The notes under the pieces are model-generated. The model had not been told where the DNA came from. It did no database searches and worked only from the letters and a program-made list of their open reading frames with translations. Made by a program: the position numbers and the translations under genes. DNA of 64,000 bases from an unicellular cyanobacterium SU3 (GTDB lineage: Bacteria > Cyanobacteriota > Cyanobacteriia > Cyanobacteriales > Microcystaceae), in the NCBI GenBank assembly GCA_002172675.1, contig NETF01000037.1:26314-90313 (forward strand). The letters run 5' to 3'. Shown piece after piece: positions 8,426 to 16,680 of this stretch. Every line of letters begins with the position of its first letter. Position 1 is the first letter of the stretch.

Positions 8426-9322
8426 ATGGCTTTCTTTTTCCCTGAAATTAATGCCAATATTAATTGGAGTCGCGGCTATGAATTTCTAGATAAGGAATTT
8501 CAACAGGTGGTTAAAGATGCAGAAATAGGTCGCAGGGAAGCGGATAAATTAGTTAAAGTCTGGCGAGGAGATGGGACCGAAGTTTGGGTACTTATTCATG
8601 TGGAAATCCAGAGTCAAGCTGCTTCTGACTTTGCTGAACGGATGTATGTCTATAATTATCGTATTTTTGATATGTATCGACGGTCTGTGGTCAGTTTAGC
8701 CGTTTTAGCGGATAACCAGGATTCTTGGCGACCGAATCAATATCAAAATGGACTATGGGGATGTGAGGTTAATTTTCTGTTTCCTACGGTTAAATTACTG
8801 GATTATCAGCAAAGAAGGGAGAGTTTAGCTGATAATAATCCTTTTGCGGTCATTGTCGCCGCTCATTTAACCACACAGCAAACCAATCAAGATCCAGATC
8901 GACGTTATCAAGGAAAATTAAGAATCGCTAAAAGTTTGTATCAACGAGGATATAGCAGACAAGATATATTAGAGTTATTTAGATTAATTGATTGGATGAT
9001 GAGTTTACCAGAGTTCATCGAAAGTCAATTTAAACAGGAAATTATGAGTTTCGAGGAGGATTTAAAAATGCCTTATATTACCAGTTTTGAGCGATTAGCA
9101 CGCCAAGAAGGAAGATCCGAAGGAATATCTGAGGGTATTCTACAAGGCAGTCGTGAAAACGTGATTGAAGTTCTACAAGTGCGCTTTGAGATGTTACCTT
9201 CAGATTTAATCGAAAAAATTCATCAAATTGAGGATTTAGAATTATTAAAAACGTTACTAAGACAAGGAATTACTATCAGTTCACTGGATGAATTTCAAGA
9301 ACTTCTTGAACGTAGCAGTTAA
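8426..9322 (+). CDS. Rpn-family PD-(D/E)XK nuclease/putative transposase, N-terminus cut by a stop codon
   Basis: The open frame encodes 298 aa of the Rpn recombination-promoting nuclease family: the nuclease core includes WVLIHVEIQSQ (catalytic E-x-Q), the segment AERMYVYNYRIFD is typical, and the C-terminus holds GRSEGISEGILQGSRE linkers. The true start is probably the ATG at 8357, which reads MTEQRVD and then meets TAG at 8378 before continuing in frame as DNPWKEALSLYFQPFM. A single nonsense change therefore removes the first 23 residues, and only reinitiation at 8426 could give protein. No partner gene is adjacent. Activity of the shortened product is doubtful. Confidence 0.78.
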   Translation: MAFFFPEINANINWSRGYEFLDKEFQQVVKDAEIGRREADKLVKVWRGDGTEVWVLIHVEIQSQAASDFAERMYVYNYRIFDMYRRSVVSLAVLADNQDSWRPNQYQNGLWGCEVNFLFPTVKLLDYQQRRESLADNNPFAVIVAAHLTTQQTNQDPDRRYQGKLRIAKSLYQRGYSRQDILELFRLIDWMMSLPEFIESQFKQEIMSFEEDLKMPYITSFERLARQEGRSEGISEGILQGSRENVIEVLQVRFEMLPSDLIEKIHQIEDLELLKTLLRQGITISSLDEFQELLERSS

Positions 9323-9331
9323 CAAAGCTAA

Positions 9332-9460
9332 AGGTTCTATTTTAAGACAATTACATCACTTTTTAGAAGAAAAAGTCCTAGTTTTGGAGGATTAGAAAGA
9401 GTCCAAAATAAACGGGGTTACTTTCTCTGGGTTCATCCAAAATATGTACAGGAATATTAA
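9332..9460 (+). pseudogene. Coding remnant of unknown family
   Basis: After the Rpn-type gene a 42-codon open stretch without a start codon ends at 9460. Its last part (RVQNKRGYFLWVHPKYVQEY) looks like a protein C-terminus rather than random sequence. I do not recognise the family. It could be the tail of a lost gene or simply chance. Confidence 0.25.
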
Positions 9461-9480
9461 ATAGACTTTGTACCTTTTAA

Positions 9481-10119
9481 TTACGCTAAAACCCCATTTA
9501 AAAATATATCAGCAATGCCTTCTGCCATTTCTTGTAATGCTTTAGGAGTCGATTCTGGGGCGATAATTGTATCTGAAGAAAATCCGGCAATGGCAAACAT
9601 TCCGAGGAAAACTTGAGCGACAATTTTAGGATTGACAGGACGATAAATGCCTCTTTCTATAGCAGTTTCAAAGAAAGCTTCGGCCACATCAGTCATTTTA
9701 ATGATCACTTCTGATTGTATTTTTTCTCGTAATTCTTGATGAAATTGGGCTTCGATAAAACAGACTTGTAATAAATCCTTATTTTCCTGCATTCTTAATA
9801 CTCTTCTCCGCATTACTTGCGCTACTGCTTTATAATTTCCCATTTCGCTTAATTCGGTTAATAAGTCGGTTAAAATTTCGATCCATCCTTGGGTAGCTAC
9901 TTCGATTAAAATGGCTTTTTTATTAGGAAAATAGCGGAATAAAGTTCCTTCTGCTACCTTTGCCTTCTTGGCTAAATCTTTAGTGGTTGTGCCATCATAG
10001 CCTTTCGCAGCAAAGAGACGTAAGGCTGCGTTGAGAATGCGCGATCGCGTATCTTCTTCTGTATTAGAATCACGGGTTACAGTCAAGGGAAAACCAGACA
10101 TCACCATAATAATAAGCAT
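9481..10119 (-). CDS. TetR/AcrR family transcriptional regulator
   Basis: A 212-aa repressor-type protein. Residues about 22-68 form the TetR helix-turn-helix domain: RSRILNAALRLFAAKGYDGT, then TTKDLAKKAKVAEGTLFRYF with the typical pattern up to the NKKAI helix. The C-terminal ligand domain is variable and gives no clue to the effector. Several Met codons lie at the start; Met8 (10098) is an equally good start. It is divergent from the YbjN gene across about 130 bp, which is the most likely place for its operator. A nonperfect HIP1 site lies in its coding sequence. Confidence 0.85.
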   Translation of the reverse strand: MLIIMVMSGFPLTVTRDSNTEEDTRSRILNAALRLFAAKGYDGTTTKDLAKKAKVAEGTLFRYFPNKKAILIEVATQGWIEILTDLLTELSEMGNYKAVAQVMRRRVLRMQENKDLLQVCFIEAQFHQELREKIQSEVIIKMTDVAEAFFETAIERGIYRPVNPKIVAQVFLGMFAIAGFSSDTIIAPESTPKALQEMAEGIADIFLNGVLA

Positions 10120-10251
10120 AACGACTCAGACCATTTTCTCTTATGAGGGATCAAATTTTTCAATCTCTTCACAAAATGTTGTTTTTTGATCCCCTCAACG
10201 AGAGATAATAAGAACGTAGACTATGCACTTACTCAAGATTATTATTTCATT

Positions 10252-10728
10252 ATGACTAACGTAACCAGCGAATACAGTTTACCGGATGATTTTACTAGCA
10301 CCGAAGTCAGCCATCAAGAAGCAATAGAAACGGTCATCGATAGTTTACAACAAAATGACAGTGCGATGGTGCATCACGATGATCAAGGATATGTTTGGAA
10401 GTTTCAATACGGTAGTGTCGAAACTTTTGTTCAGCTAACAGGAGAAACCGAAGAAGATTTATTAACGGTTTGGGCCCCAGTGTTAACCCTTCCTGCTAAA
10501 GATGAACTGGGTTTAATGCGAAAATTATTAGAGATGAATGGAGAAGAAACCCTAGAAACTCGTTTTGGAATTATGAATAATCAAATTGTCGTTTTAAGTC
10601 AGCGTGCGGTTGCTGATTTATCTCCTGGGGAAATTTCTCGCGCTATCACTTTAGTGGCAACTATGGCCGATGATAATGATGAAAAATTAATCGAAACCTA
10701 TGGAGGAAATCCCATCCAAAATAGTTAA
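10252..10728 (+). CDS. YbjN domain-containing protein
   Basis: A 158-aa acidic soluble protein starting at the ATG at 10252; the frame is open upstream from a TTG at 10186, but the conserved part begins after MTNVTSEYSLPDD. The pattern of one alpha-beta sensor-like domain, with WKFQYGSVETFVQL and a late LSPGEISRAITLVATMADD helix, fits the YbjN/type III chaperone-like family. Cyanobacterial members are of unknown function. It lies 11 bp before the CocE-type hydrolase and may be co-transcribed with it. Confidence 0.7.
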   Translation: MTNVTSEYSLPDDFTSTEVSHQEAIETVIDSLQQNDSAMVHHDDQGYVWKFQYGSVETFVQLTGETEEDLLTVWAPVLTLPAKDELGLMRKLLEMNGEETLETRFGIMNNQIVVLSQRAVADLSPGEISRAITLVATMADDNDEKLIETYGGNPIQNS

Positions 10729-10739
10729 TAATAAAAGCA

Positions 10740-12365
10740 ATGTATCAGGTTAAAAAAGAAACCTTATCCTTTACCACACGGGATGGAATTCGTCTCGATG
10801 CTGATGTTTATCGACCCCACAGCACCGAGTCTTTTCCTGTTTTATTAATGCGACAACCTTATGGTAGAAAAATTGCTTCTACTGTGGTCTATACTCATCC
10901 TATATGGTATGCGTCTAATGGTTATATTGTGATTATTCAAGATGTCAGAGGACGAGGAACGTCTCAAGGAAATTTTGATTTATTTGCTAATGAAATAGAA
11001 GACGGTCTTGATACCATAAATTGGGTTTCTCAGTTAGCTGGTAGCACAGGAATGGTAGGAATGTATGGATTTTCTTATCAAGGAATGACCCAATTATATG
11101 CGGCCTCGGCTCAACCAAAAGCATTAAAAACCGTTTGCCCTTCTATGGTTGCTTATGATTTATATCATGATTGGGGTTATGAAAATGGAGCCTTTTGTTT
11201 ACAAACTAATTTAGGTTGGTCGATACAATTAGCAGCAGAAACAGCTAGATTAAAAGGGGATAGTCACGCTTTTCATGAACTCTATGAAGCATCCCGAAAT
11301 CTACCGTTATATGATCCCATTCCTGCTTATCCAAATTTGATGAAAGAGGTTGCTTCTAATTCTTTTTACCATGATTGGATTAATCATGGCTATCCTGATG
11401 ATTATTGGAGTAATTTATCTCCTAAAACATTCATCGATAAACTCAATTTACCTATGTTGCACATTGGGGGATGGTTCGACCCTTATTTACGAGGTAATAT
11501 TAACCTTTATAATGCCATAAAAACCCAGAGTAACTATCCCCAAAACCTGATTATTGGTCCTTGGGGTCATATTCCTTGGGGGTCAAAATTAGGTGATCAA
11601 AACTATACAAAATTAGCTGGCAGTTTTATTGATCAATATCAAATTAATTGGTTTGATCATTTTCTCAAAGGTAAAGAAATAGATCACTTATATTCTCAAC
11701 CCATATCATTGTTTGAAATGGGAACTAATCAATGGAAATATCCTCAAACTTGGGAAAATAAAGAAGAAAAAAATTACTATATTTTTAGTCAAGGTTTGGC
11801 TAACATTATAGAAGATGATGGTCAATTAATTGATACAATTCCTGATACTAAGATTAATGATATCATTGTTCATGATCCGTGGCGACCTGTTCCATCTTTG
11901 GGAGGTCATGCTAGTATTCCGTCTGGTTCTTTTGAGCGATCGCAATTAGATAATCGTTTTGATATCTTAACTTATACCTCTAAAACATTAACTGAAGATT
12001 TATCAATTAAGGGTACACCTTTTATTGAACTTTATTGTACTGCTGATACAATAAGCTTTGATATTTCTGTTATTTTTTCAGAAGTTAAACCCGATGGAAA
12101 CGTTTATAATTTTACTCAAGGATACTGTAGAATCAACTCAGATAAATTACCGATAAAAATTCCTTTACAACCCACTTTTATTAAAATTAATCAAGGAAAC
12201 TGTTTAAGAATAAGTATTAGTGGTGCTTGTTTTCCTGCTTATGCTTTAAATACAGGAACAGGAAAATTACCCAATCAAGAACAGTTAATTGATGCTCAAA
12301 TTATTTCTATAAAAGTATGGAGTCAACCCGATCAAATATCAAAAATAATCTTACCCGTTAATTAG
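10740..12365 (+). CDS. CocE/NonD family alpha/beta hydrolase (X-Pro dipeptidyl-peptidase S15-like)
   Basis: A 541-aa hydrolase. The N-terminal alpha/beta-hydrolase core contains the nucleophile elbow MYGFSYQGMTQLYA (Ser near residue 117), preceded by IIQDVRGRGTSQG, which is typical of the CocE family; the Asp lies in HIGGWFDPYLRG and the His in LIIGPWGHIPWG. The C-terminal part from about residue 330 is the beta-rich PepX_C domain (DPWRPVPSLGG onwards). Family members hydrolyse esters or amides such as acylated compounds and glutaryl side chains; the substrate here is unknown. It overlaps the convergent DUF3122 gene by 4 bp. Confidence 0.85.
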   Translation: MYQVKKETLSFTTRDGIRLDADVYRPHSTESFPVLLMRQPYGRKIASTVVYTHPIWYASNGYIVIIQDVRGRGTSQGNFDLFANEIEDGLDTINWVSQLAGSTGMVGMYGFSYQGMTQLYAASAQPKALKTVCPSMVAYDLYHDWGYENGAFCLQTNLGWSIQLAAETARLKGDSHAFHELYEASRNLPLYDPIPAYPNLMKEVASNSFYHDWINHGYPDDYWSNLSPKTFIDKLNLPMLHIGGWFDPYLRGNINLYNAIKTQSNYPQNLIIGPWGHIPWGSKLGDQNYTKLAGSFIDQYQINWFDHFLKGKEIDHLYSQPISLFEMGTNQWKYPQTWENKEEKNYYIFSQGLANIIEDDGQLIDTIPDTKINDIIVHDPWRPVPSLGGHASIPSGSFERSQLDNRFDILTYTSKTLTEDLSIKGTPFIELYCTADTISFDISVIFSEVKPDGNVYNFTQGYCRINSDKLPIKIPLQPTFIKINQGNCLRISISGACFPAYALNTGTGKLPNQEQLIDAQIISIKVWSQPDQISKIILPVN

Positions 12366-12865
12366 TTTTGTGAATCATAAGTTATAATTTTTTGCCATTC
12401 TTCTAAGATAAAACAAGGAATTTTAATGGTACTAGAATCGCCATCTTTTAACGGTAGTTCTAATAACCAAAAATTATTACTTTCTAATTGATTTAGAATT
12501 GGTTTAAAGTCATATTGTCCCATATTAGGAGCAAATGACTCTTGATCACTGGCAAATACATCAGGAAATTGTAAGGTCAAATCGTCTTTAATTTTAATAA
12601 TTAAAGGTTGAGGATGGGCAAATTCATATAAGTCAGGAAACCCCACTAAACGAAGATTAATTTTTGGTTCATTATCATCCTTGATCTCTTTAAAAAAAAT
12701 AACTTGCCAGGGATTTTTATCAGTATCTCGCCAAGTCTGTATAGACTTATAAAGGACAGTATTCGGGGGAATTTTGCTTTCTCTAATAACAGCATAAGCA
12801 GGTTGTATGAATAATAAACACATCAACCCTAACACCAAAATCAACTTAGAAACTTGTCTACTCAT
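12362..12865 (-). CDS. DUF3122 domain-containing secreted protein
   Basis: A 167-aa protein with a clear signal peptide (about residues 1-25, hydrophobic core LILVLGLMCLLFI, cleavage after AYA). The mature part (TWRDTDKNPWQVIFFKE, LVGFPDLYEFAHPQPLII) matches the cyanobacterial DUF3122 family. It should be exported to the periplasm or thylakoid lumen. Function is unknown. The stop overlaps the end of the convergent hydrolase gene by 4 bp. Confidence 0.75.
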   Translation of the reverse strand: MSRQVSKLILVLGLMCLLFIQPAYAVIRESKIPPNTVLYKSIQTWRDTDKNPWQVIFFKEIKDDNEPKINLRLVGFPDLYEFAHPQPLIIKIKDDLTLQFPDVFASDQESFAPNMGQYDFKPILNQLESNNFWLLELPLKDGDSSTIKIPCFILEEWQKIITYDSQN

Positions 12866-12881
12866 TTTAATTTATACTAAA

Positions 12882-12925
12882 AATAACTGATGACTGATGA
12901 CTGATGACTGATAATTGATAACTGT
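12882..12925. repeat. Tandem ACTGATG heptamer repeat
   Basis: Four near-perfect copies of a 7-bp ACTGATG unit, followed by two diverged copies (ACTGATA, ATTGATA), separate the DUF3122 gene from the ETHE1-like pseudogene. This is a short tandemly repeated repetitive sequence of the type common between cyanobacterial genes. Confidence 0.7.
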
Positions 12926-13137
12926 TCAAACATTGCCACATTTTTCATTAGCTCGAACCGCTTCCATTATCTTCTTAGGATTAGGTAAATTAAGATTATT
13001 CATATAAGTGATAAAATTAGATCGCGTTCCACTTGTTCTAACACTGGATCAACTAATAACGCTTGTTTAAGAGTGCGATCAGCGATTAAATAGGTATAAG
13101 TCGATGAGTCTGCATCGAACAATTGACGAAAAAGCAT
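12926..13137 (-). pseudogene. MBL-fold persulfide dioxygenase (ETHE1-like) pseudogene with internal deletion
   Basis: Reading from 13137, the frame begins [20 protein letters not shown] and continues [12 protein letters not shown], the N-terminus of ETHE1-like sulfur dioxygenases. It then jumps, with a frame change near 13007-13013, to [20 protein letters not shown] and KCGNV, the family's C-terminus. About 46 N-terminal and 25 C-terminal codons remain of roughly 230-240, so the whole metal-binding HxHxDH core is gone. The gene is certainly non-functional. It is followed by the tail of a split alcohol-dehydrogenase pseudogene on the same strand, 18 bp away. Confidence 0.82.
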
Positions 13138-13298
13138 TATTTCATCTCAATTTTTTTATACTTCTAAAACTATTTTACCCACAACGCGATCGGTTTCACT
13201 ATAAGTATGGGCTGCAATAATTTCTGATAGTTGATATCTCCTATCAATAATGGGTTTAACCTTCCCTTGTTCAATTAAATCCTTTAATTCAGCTAAAT

Positions 13299-13306
13299 CT
13301 TTAGGT
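13299..13306. repeat. Left copy of IS target-site duplication
   Basis: CTTTAGGT lies directly left of the IS66-type element and is repeated exactly at 14874-14881. The 8-bp length is the one known for the IS66 family. Confidence 0.92.
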
Positions 13307-13362
13307 GTAAGGATTCAGGTAGCCAATATTGACAAACAGGCTGACTGCGCTAAAGTAACGGT

Positions 13363-14712
13363 ATGAGTCAAAGTGAACCAGGAGGACAGCTAAATCCAGA
13401 CGAATTAAACCAACTGTCAAAATCGGAGTTGGTGCAGATTATCTTGACTCAACAGAAACTTATCGAACAACTGCGACAAGAAATAGAAAAGTTAAAACTG
13501 AGCCGAGATTTAGACAGCCAAACTTCATCAAAACCCCCATCAACAGACTTATTGAAGAAGTCTGAGAAAGCTAAAACAACTGCAGACGATAAGGATAAGA
13601 AAAGAAAACCAGGAGGACAACCTGGACATAAGGGAAAAACCAGGAAAGGCTTTGGCAGAATTGACAGAATTGAAATCTTGCAACCATCAATATGTAGTCA
13701 CTGTGGTCAAACAGAATTATTAATCGAACCAGTAAAAGTTGATTCACAACAGGTGGCGCAACTGGTAGATAAACCGATTGAGGTAGTTGAGTATCATCGT
13801 TACCATTGTCAATGCGCCAACTGTGGTCAAGTCACCAAAGCTGATTGGTCGCCCAAGATCATCCCAGGACAAGATTTAGGGGTGAAGTTACAAGCCTTTC
13901 TAGGATGGTTGGGAAATTATGGCCATCTACCCTACGCCAAGCAGCAAGAATTATTGTGGGAGTTAGGGCAAGTTGAGATTGGTACAGGAACTATTGTGGC
14001 CACTAATCAACGAGTAGAAACAGCTATCAATCCTTCAGTGGAGAAACTTTCAGACTGGGTAAAATTAGAACAACCACCAATTCATGTTGATGAAACCCCC
14101 TGGCCAGTAAAAGGAGTTAAGGAATGGCTCTGGGTCTTTACCAATGAGCATTTTTGCTTATTTCGGGCTGCTGATACGAGGAGACGTAGGGAATTAGAAG
14201 AACAGTTGGGCAATGAATATGGTGGTGTTTTAAGTAGTGACGATTTAGGTGTTTACAATGGTTACTCGGTTATTGCTCAACAGAAATGTTTGGCACATTT
14301 ACGCCGTCACTTTCAGCGATTAATAAAAACTCCAGGTCAATATAACAAAACCATCGGTCAAACTTTTCTCAAATTAATTGATGAAGCTTTCCGTCATTAT
14401 CGTATTTGGCAAAACGATAAGAATAGGTATAGTTATCAAGTTTGGGCCAACCAATTTAAAGATAAGATAAGGAGAGCTCTTCAAAAATGGAGCAAAAAAG
14501 GGGGTTATGAAGCAGGAAAACTCTTGCGAAATCTCCGACAAAAGGCAGAGCAATGGTGGTATTTTCTAGATCATCCAGAAATCCCCCCTGATAATAATCT
14601 AGCCGAAAGATCCTTAAGATTAGCCATCACAAAACGAAAAGTCAGTGGCGGTTCAAGAAGTATGGAACGATTTTTACAGACCGCTAACTTATTGACTGTG
14701 GTGCAAAGTTGA
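13363..14712 (+). CDS. IS66 family transposase, C-terminus truncated by a small palindromic insertion
   Basis: A 449-aa TnpC-type transposase. The N-terminal leucine-zipper-like region and SSKPPSTDLLKK (about residues 54-65) are followed by a zinc-finger (CSHCG ... CQCANCG), then the DDE core: Asp in IHVDETPW, Asp in LSSDDLGVYNG, and Glu in PPDNNLAERSLR. The frame stops at TGA 14710-14712 after TVVQS. A 45-bp palindromic repeat (14710-14754) brought in that stop; without it the protein would run on as CRRQGRSVIDFFEK to IPNC, ending at about 14859. All catalytic residues remain, so the shortened enzyme could still act. Confidence 0.9.
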   Translation: MSQSEPGGQLNPDELNQLSKSELVQIILTQQKLIEQLRQEIEKLKLSRDLDSQTSSKPPSTDLLKKSEKAKTTADDKDKKRKPGGQPGHKGKTRKGFGRIDRIEILQPSICSHCGQTELLIEPVKVDSQQVAQLVDKPIEVVEYHRYHCQCANCGQVTKADWSPKIIPGQDLGVKLQAFLGWLGNYGHLPYAKQQELLWELGQVEIGTGTIVATNQRVETAINPSVEKLSDWVKLEQPPIHVDETPWPVKGVKEWLWVFTNEHFCLFRAADTRRRRELEEQLGNEYGGVLSSDDLGVYNGYSVIAQQKCLAHLRRHFQRLIKTPGQYNKTIGQTFLKLIDEAFRHYRIWQNDKNRYSYQVWANQFKDKIRRALQKWSKKGGYEAGKLLRNLRQKAEQWWYFLDHPEIPPDNNLAERSLRLAITKRKVSGGSRSMERFLQTANLLTVVQS

Positions 14713-14754
14713 GGCAGCGCGTTGGGCGGGTTCCCCGACTTGAAGCGACTGCCG
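14710..14754. repeat. 45-bp GC-rich palindromic repeat inserted in the transposase gene
   Basis: The segment begins GAGGCAGCGCG and ends GCGACTGCCG with imperfectly complementary arms around GGGTTCCCC, unlike the AT-rich surroundings. Such GGCAG...CTGCC palindromes are dispersed in many cyanobacterial genomes. Removing exactly 45 bp rejoins AGT to TGT-CGT-CGT and restores the normal IS66 transposase C-terminus, so it is an insertion. Its length keeps the frame, but its first codon there is TGA. Confidence 0.75.
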
Positions 14755-14873
14755 TGTCGTCGTCAAGGACGTTCAGTTATTGATTTTTTCGAGAAGTCAT
14801 TGATGGCAAAAGCTGGTCATCCTGATTCTTTAGTTCCTTCGCTAATTCCTAATTGCTAGACCTGAATGCTTAC

Positions 14874-14881
14874 CTTTAGGT
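14874..14881. repeat. Right copy of IS target-site duplication
   Basis: CTTTAGGT, identical to 13299-13306, directly follows the right inverted repeat of the IS66-type element. Confidence 0.92.
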
Positions 14882-15546
14882 TGAGGTTTTACTAATAATA
14901 TTTTTGATTGTTGACGAGAAAAAAAGGCAAAAAAGCCATTAACGATTGAGGTTAAATCTGGTGCCAACGTCACATAAATTCCTTGGGGGTTTAAACTTTT
15001 CTGACACTTTCTAAAAGAAGAATTACATACAACGTCAAAAATTATGTCATATTGCTTTCCATTTTGAGTAAAGTCTTCTAATACACTGAGGGGTTATCAC
15101 AATGTATTCTCCATAAGCTTTCCCCGAAGCAGGATTAAAAAAGCCGTATACTTGATCTCCTGGCTGAAAATTGGCTATTTTTTCTCCAATTTCTACTACT
15201 TCCCCAGAAAAATCGTGACCCAAGTATAAAGGAAAGTTTTTTCCTGTAATAATCTTTAACATTCCACGACGAATTTTACAATCAAGAGGATTAACACTAC
15301 TGGCTAAAATTTTAATCAGTAATTGTTTAGCAGTCGGAGAAGGTTTCGTCACCTCTGTATATTCTAAAACATCAGGAGAACCATATTCATTAAAAATAAC
15401 ACCTTTCATAACAGCCCTAAAAAAGATCCTGACTGTGTTAAGTTTAGCAGTTTTTTGGGCATTCTAGTGTCAAAGTCCAAGACGTACACGCTAACTTTTT
15501 TACGGATAAAGGGAAGTATTGCTTTCAATATTTAACGATTATCCTA

Positions 15547-16230
15547 TTAGTTTTTTCCCAATTCTTCAGTCATCATCAAGTCTTTCATCGCAATAGAATT
15601 GGATTTAGTTAAGATATAAAGTCCCCCATCTCCTCCCCTACCAATGCGTAAGCTTTCATCTAAATAAGTAATATCAAAAACCGGGACTCGTCCTTTAGGA
15701 TTACGGGCTGGTACAATTTTAAAAGGATTTAACTGAGGTGTGCTGACTCCGCCAATGTTTTCTATGGCTAAATAGCGTTTTTTAAAGTCAATATTTAATC
15801 GTTTATCAGGGAGTGGGGAATAGTTATCTTTTGCAGGTTCAAAGGTAGCAGTTACTAAAACATAGCCTGAGATTAATCCTAACCGATGTTTAACAAAGGC
15901 TTGGTTAAAAAAAGATTTTGTTTTCAGGTCAATAACTTGATAGACTGAGCCAACTTTTAAGCCATATTTTAACTTACTTAACGACCGAATTTCCCTAGAG
16001 GTTGAATATTGCAAGTGCCAAAGCCCATCTAAAAGATTAACCGCATAACATAAAGGAGATAAGTTAGGGTTTTGTGCTTCTACTTTTTGGGTTAAATAAT
16101 CAATTTCTTGAACCACGGAATCATTTAATTGAACATCCGTAATAGGAGAACCCAGTTTGATGTCTGTGGGAGTTTTCAGTTGTTCAATTTTGGTTAATAA
16201 TTCTTGTTTTAATTGCGTTTTACTGTCCAA
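15547..16230 (-). CDS. PAP/fibrillin family protein
   Basis: A 227-aa protein of the plastid-lipid-associated (fibrillin/plastoglobulin) family, found in plastids and cyanobacteria where it coats lipid bodies or thylakoid edges and helps under photo-oxidative stress. Landmarks are LLDGLWHLQYSTSREIRSL near residue 66 and the lipocalin-like C-terminal motif FDITYLDESLRIGRGGDGGL. No signal peptide is visible. It stands alone between the alcohol-dehydrogenase pseudogene and a long spacer. The family call is firm, the specific role inferred. Confidence 0.85.
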   Translation of the reverse strand: MDSKTQLKQELLTKIEQLKTPTDIKLGSPITDVQLNDSVVQEIDYLTQKVEAQNPNLSPLCYAVNLLDGLWHLQYSTSREIRSLSKLKYGLKVGSVYQVIDLKTKSFFNQAFVKHRLGLISGYVLVTATFEPAKDNYSPLPDKRLNIDFKKRYLAIENIGGVSTPQLNPFKIVPARNPKGRVPVFDITYLDESLRIGRGGDGGLYILTKSNSIAMKDLMMTEELGKN

Positions 16231-16680
16231 ATCTTTACCCTAATCTTACTCATTTTTTCTTTATTCTATAACACTAAGTAGTTATTCTAAGTAATACCAA
16301 TTCTCAAAAGTCATTGAAGACTTAATTTGTCATTGCGAGGGGCGATATAAACAGTAACCTTTGATTGTTGCTAAAAACACCCCGAAGCAATCTAACATAG
16401 AGTTTGAGATTGCTTCATGACTCTATTGCTACATTCACTCTGGACAAAACTTTATCTTTCTAACTATTTTTCAGAACTAATATAATTTTGTATCATCATC
16501 TTGCGAGGGATAAGGAAAATGTCTGAAACCCTGATTATCTCGTTCTAACCCTCGCACCCTTACTAGATGCAGATTTCAGCGATTTTACGGAGAGATTTTC
16601 TAGAGGTTTGGGTTACAATATAGCTATCCCTGGCAAACCGCTTCTAGACTCTAGTCAGGATAGGGGTTGCAGCGAGTACC
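16231..16680. other. Non-coding stretch with palindromic repeat and a possible CRISPR leader
   Basis: No gene is visible. At 16384-16416 a hairpin (GAAGCAATCT ... AGATTGCTTC) follows GTCATTGCGAGG, a dispersed repeat type seen in many cyanobacteria. From about 16500 to 16680 lies a pattern-rich but non-coding stretch (AACCCTCGCACCCTTACTAG, later GGATAGGGGTTGCAGCGAG) immediately before a CRISPR-like repeat, where a leader would be expected. Calling it a leader is inference. Confidence 0.4.

Larger units (their letters stand above)
13307..14873 (+). mobile_element. IS66-family insertion sequence, 1567 bp
   Basis: The left end is GTAAGGATTCAGGT and the right end, read inward on the other strand, is GTAAGCATTCAGGT: 13 of 14 match, and both begin with the GTAA typical of IS66. 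Perfect 8-bp direct repeats CTTTAGGT flank it. It holds one transposase gene (13363 onward) and no TnpA/TnpB accessory genes, so it belongs to the single-gene (ISBst12-like) type. It inserted into an alcohol-dehydrogenase gene that may already have been broken. The perfect duplication suggests a fairly recent insertion. Confidence 0.92.
13156..15409 (-). pseudogene. Zinc-type alcohol dehydrogenase/quinone oxidoreductase pseudogene split by an IS
   Basis: The gene starts at 15409 with MKGVIFNEYGSPDVLEYTEV and keeps the GroES-like domain up to GKAYGEYIVI. About 60-70 residues of the NAD(P)-binding fold are then deleted, and the frame shifts near 15090 into SVLEDFTQNGKQYDIIFDVV, which continues to LLVKPQP. 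There the IS66 element (13307-14873) interrupts it. Removing the IS and one copy of the 8-bp duplication restores the frame as KPQPKDLAELKDLIEQGK through to GKIVLEV and the stop at 13156-13158. Medium-chain dehydrogenase/reductases of this kind reduce quinones or enones. Deletion and IS each suffice to inactivate it. Confidence 0.88.

Noticed and set aside
15047..15409. A short intact oxidoreductase of 120 aa
   Set aside because: It is only the N-terminal part of a split and deleted gene; its last residues (RRLYSKWKAI) are read in the wrong frame.
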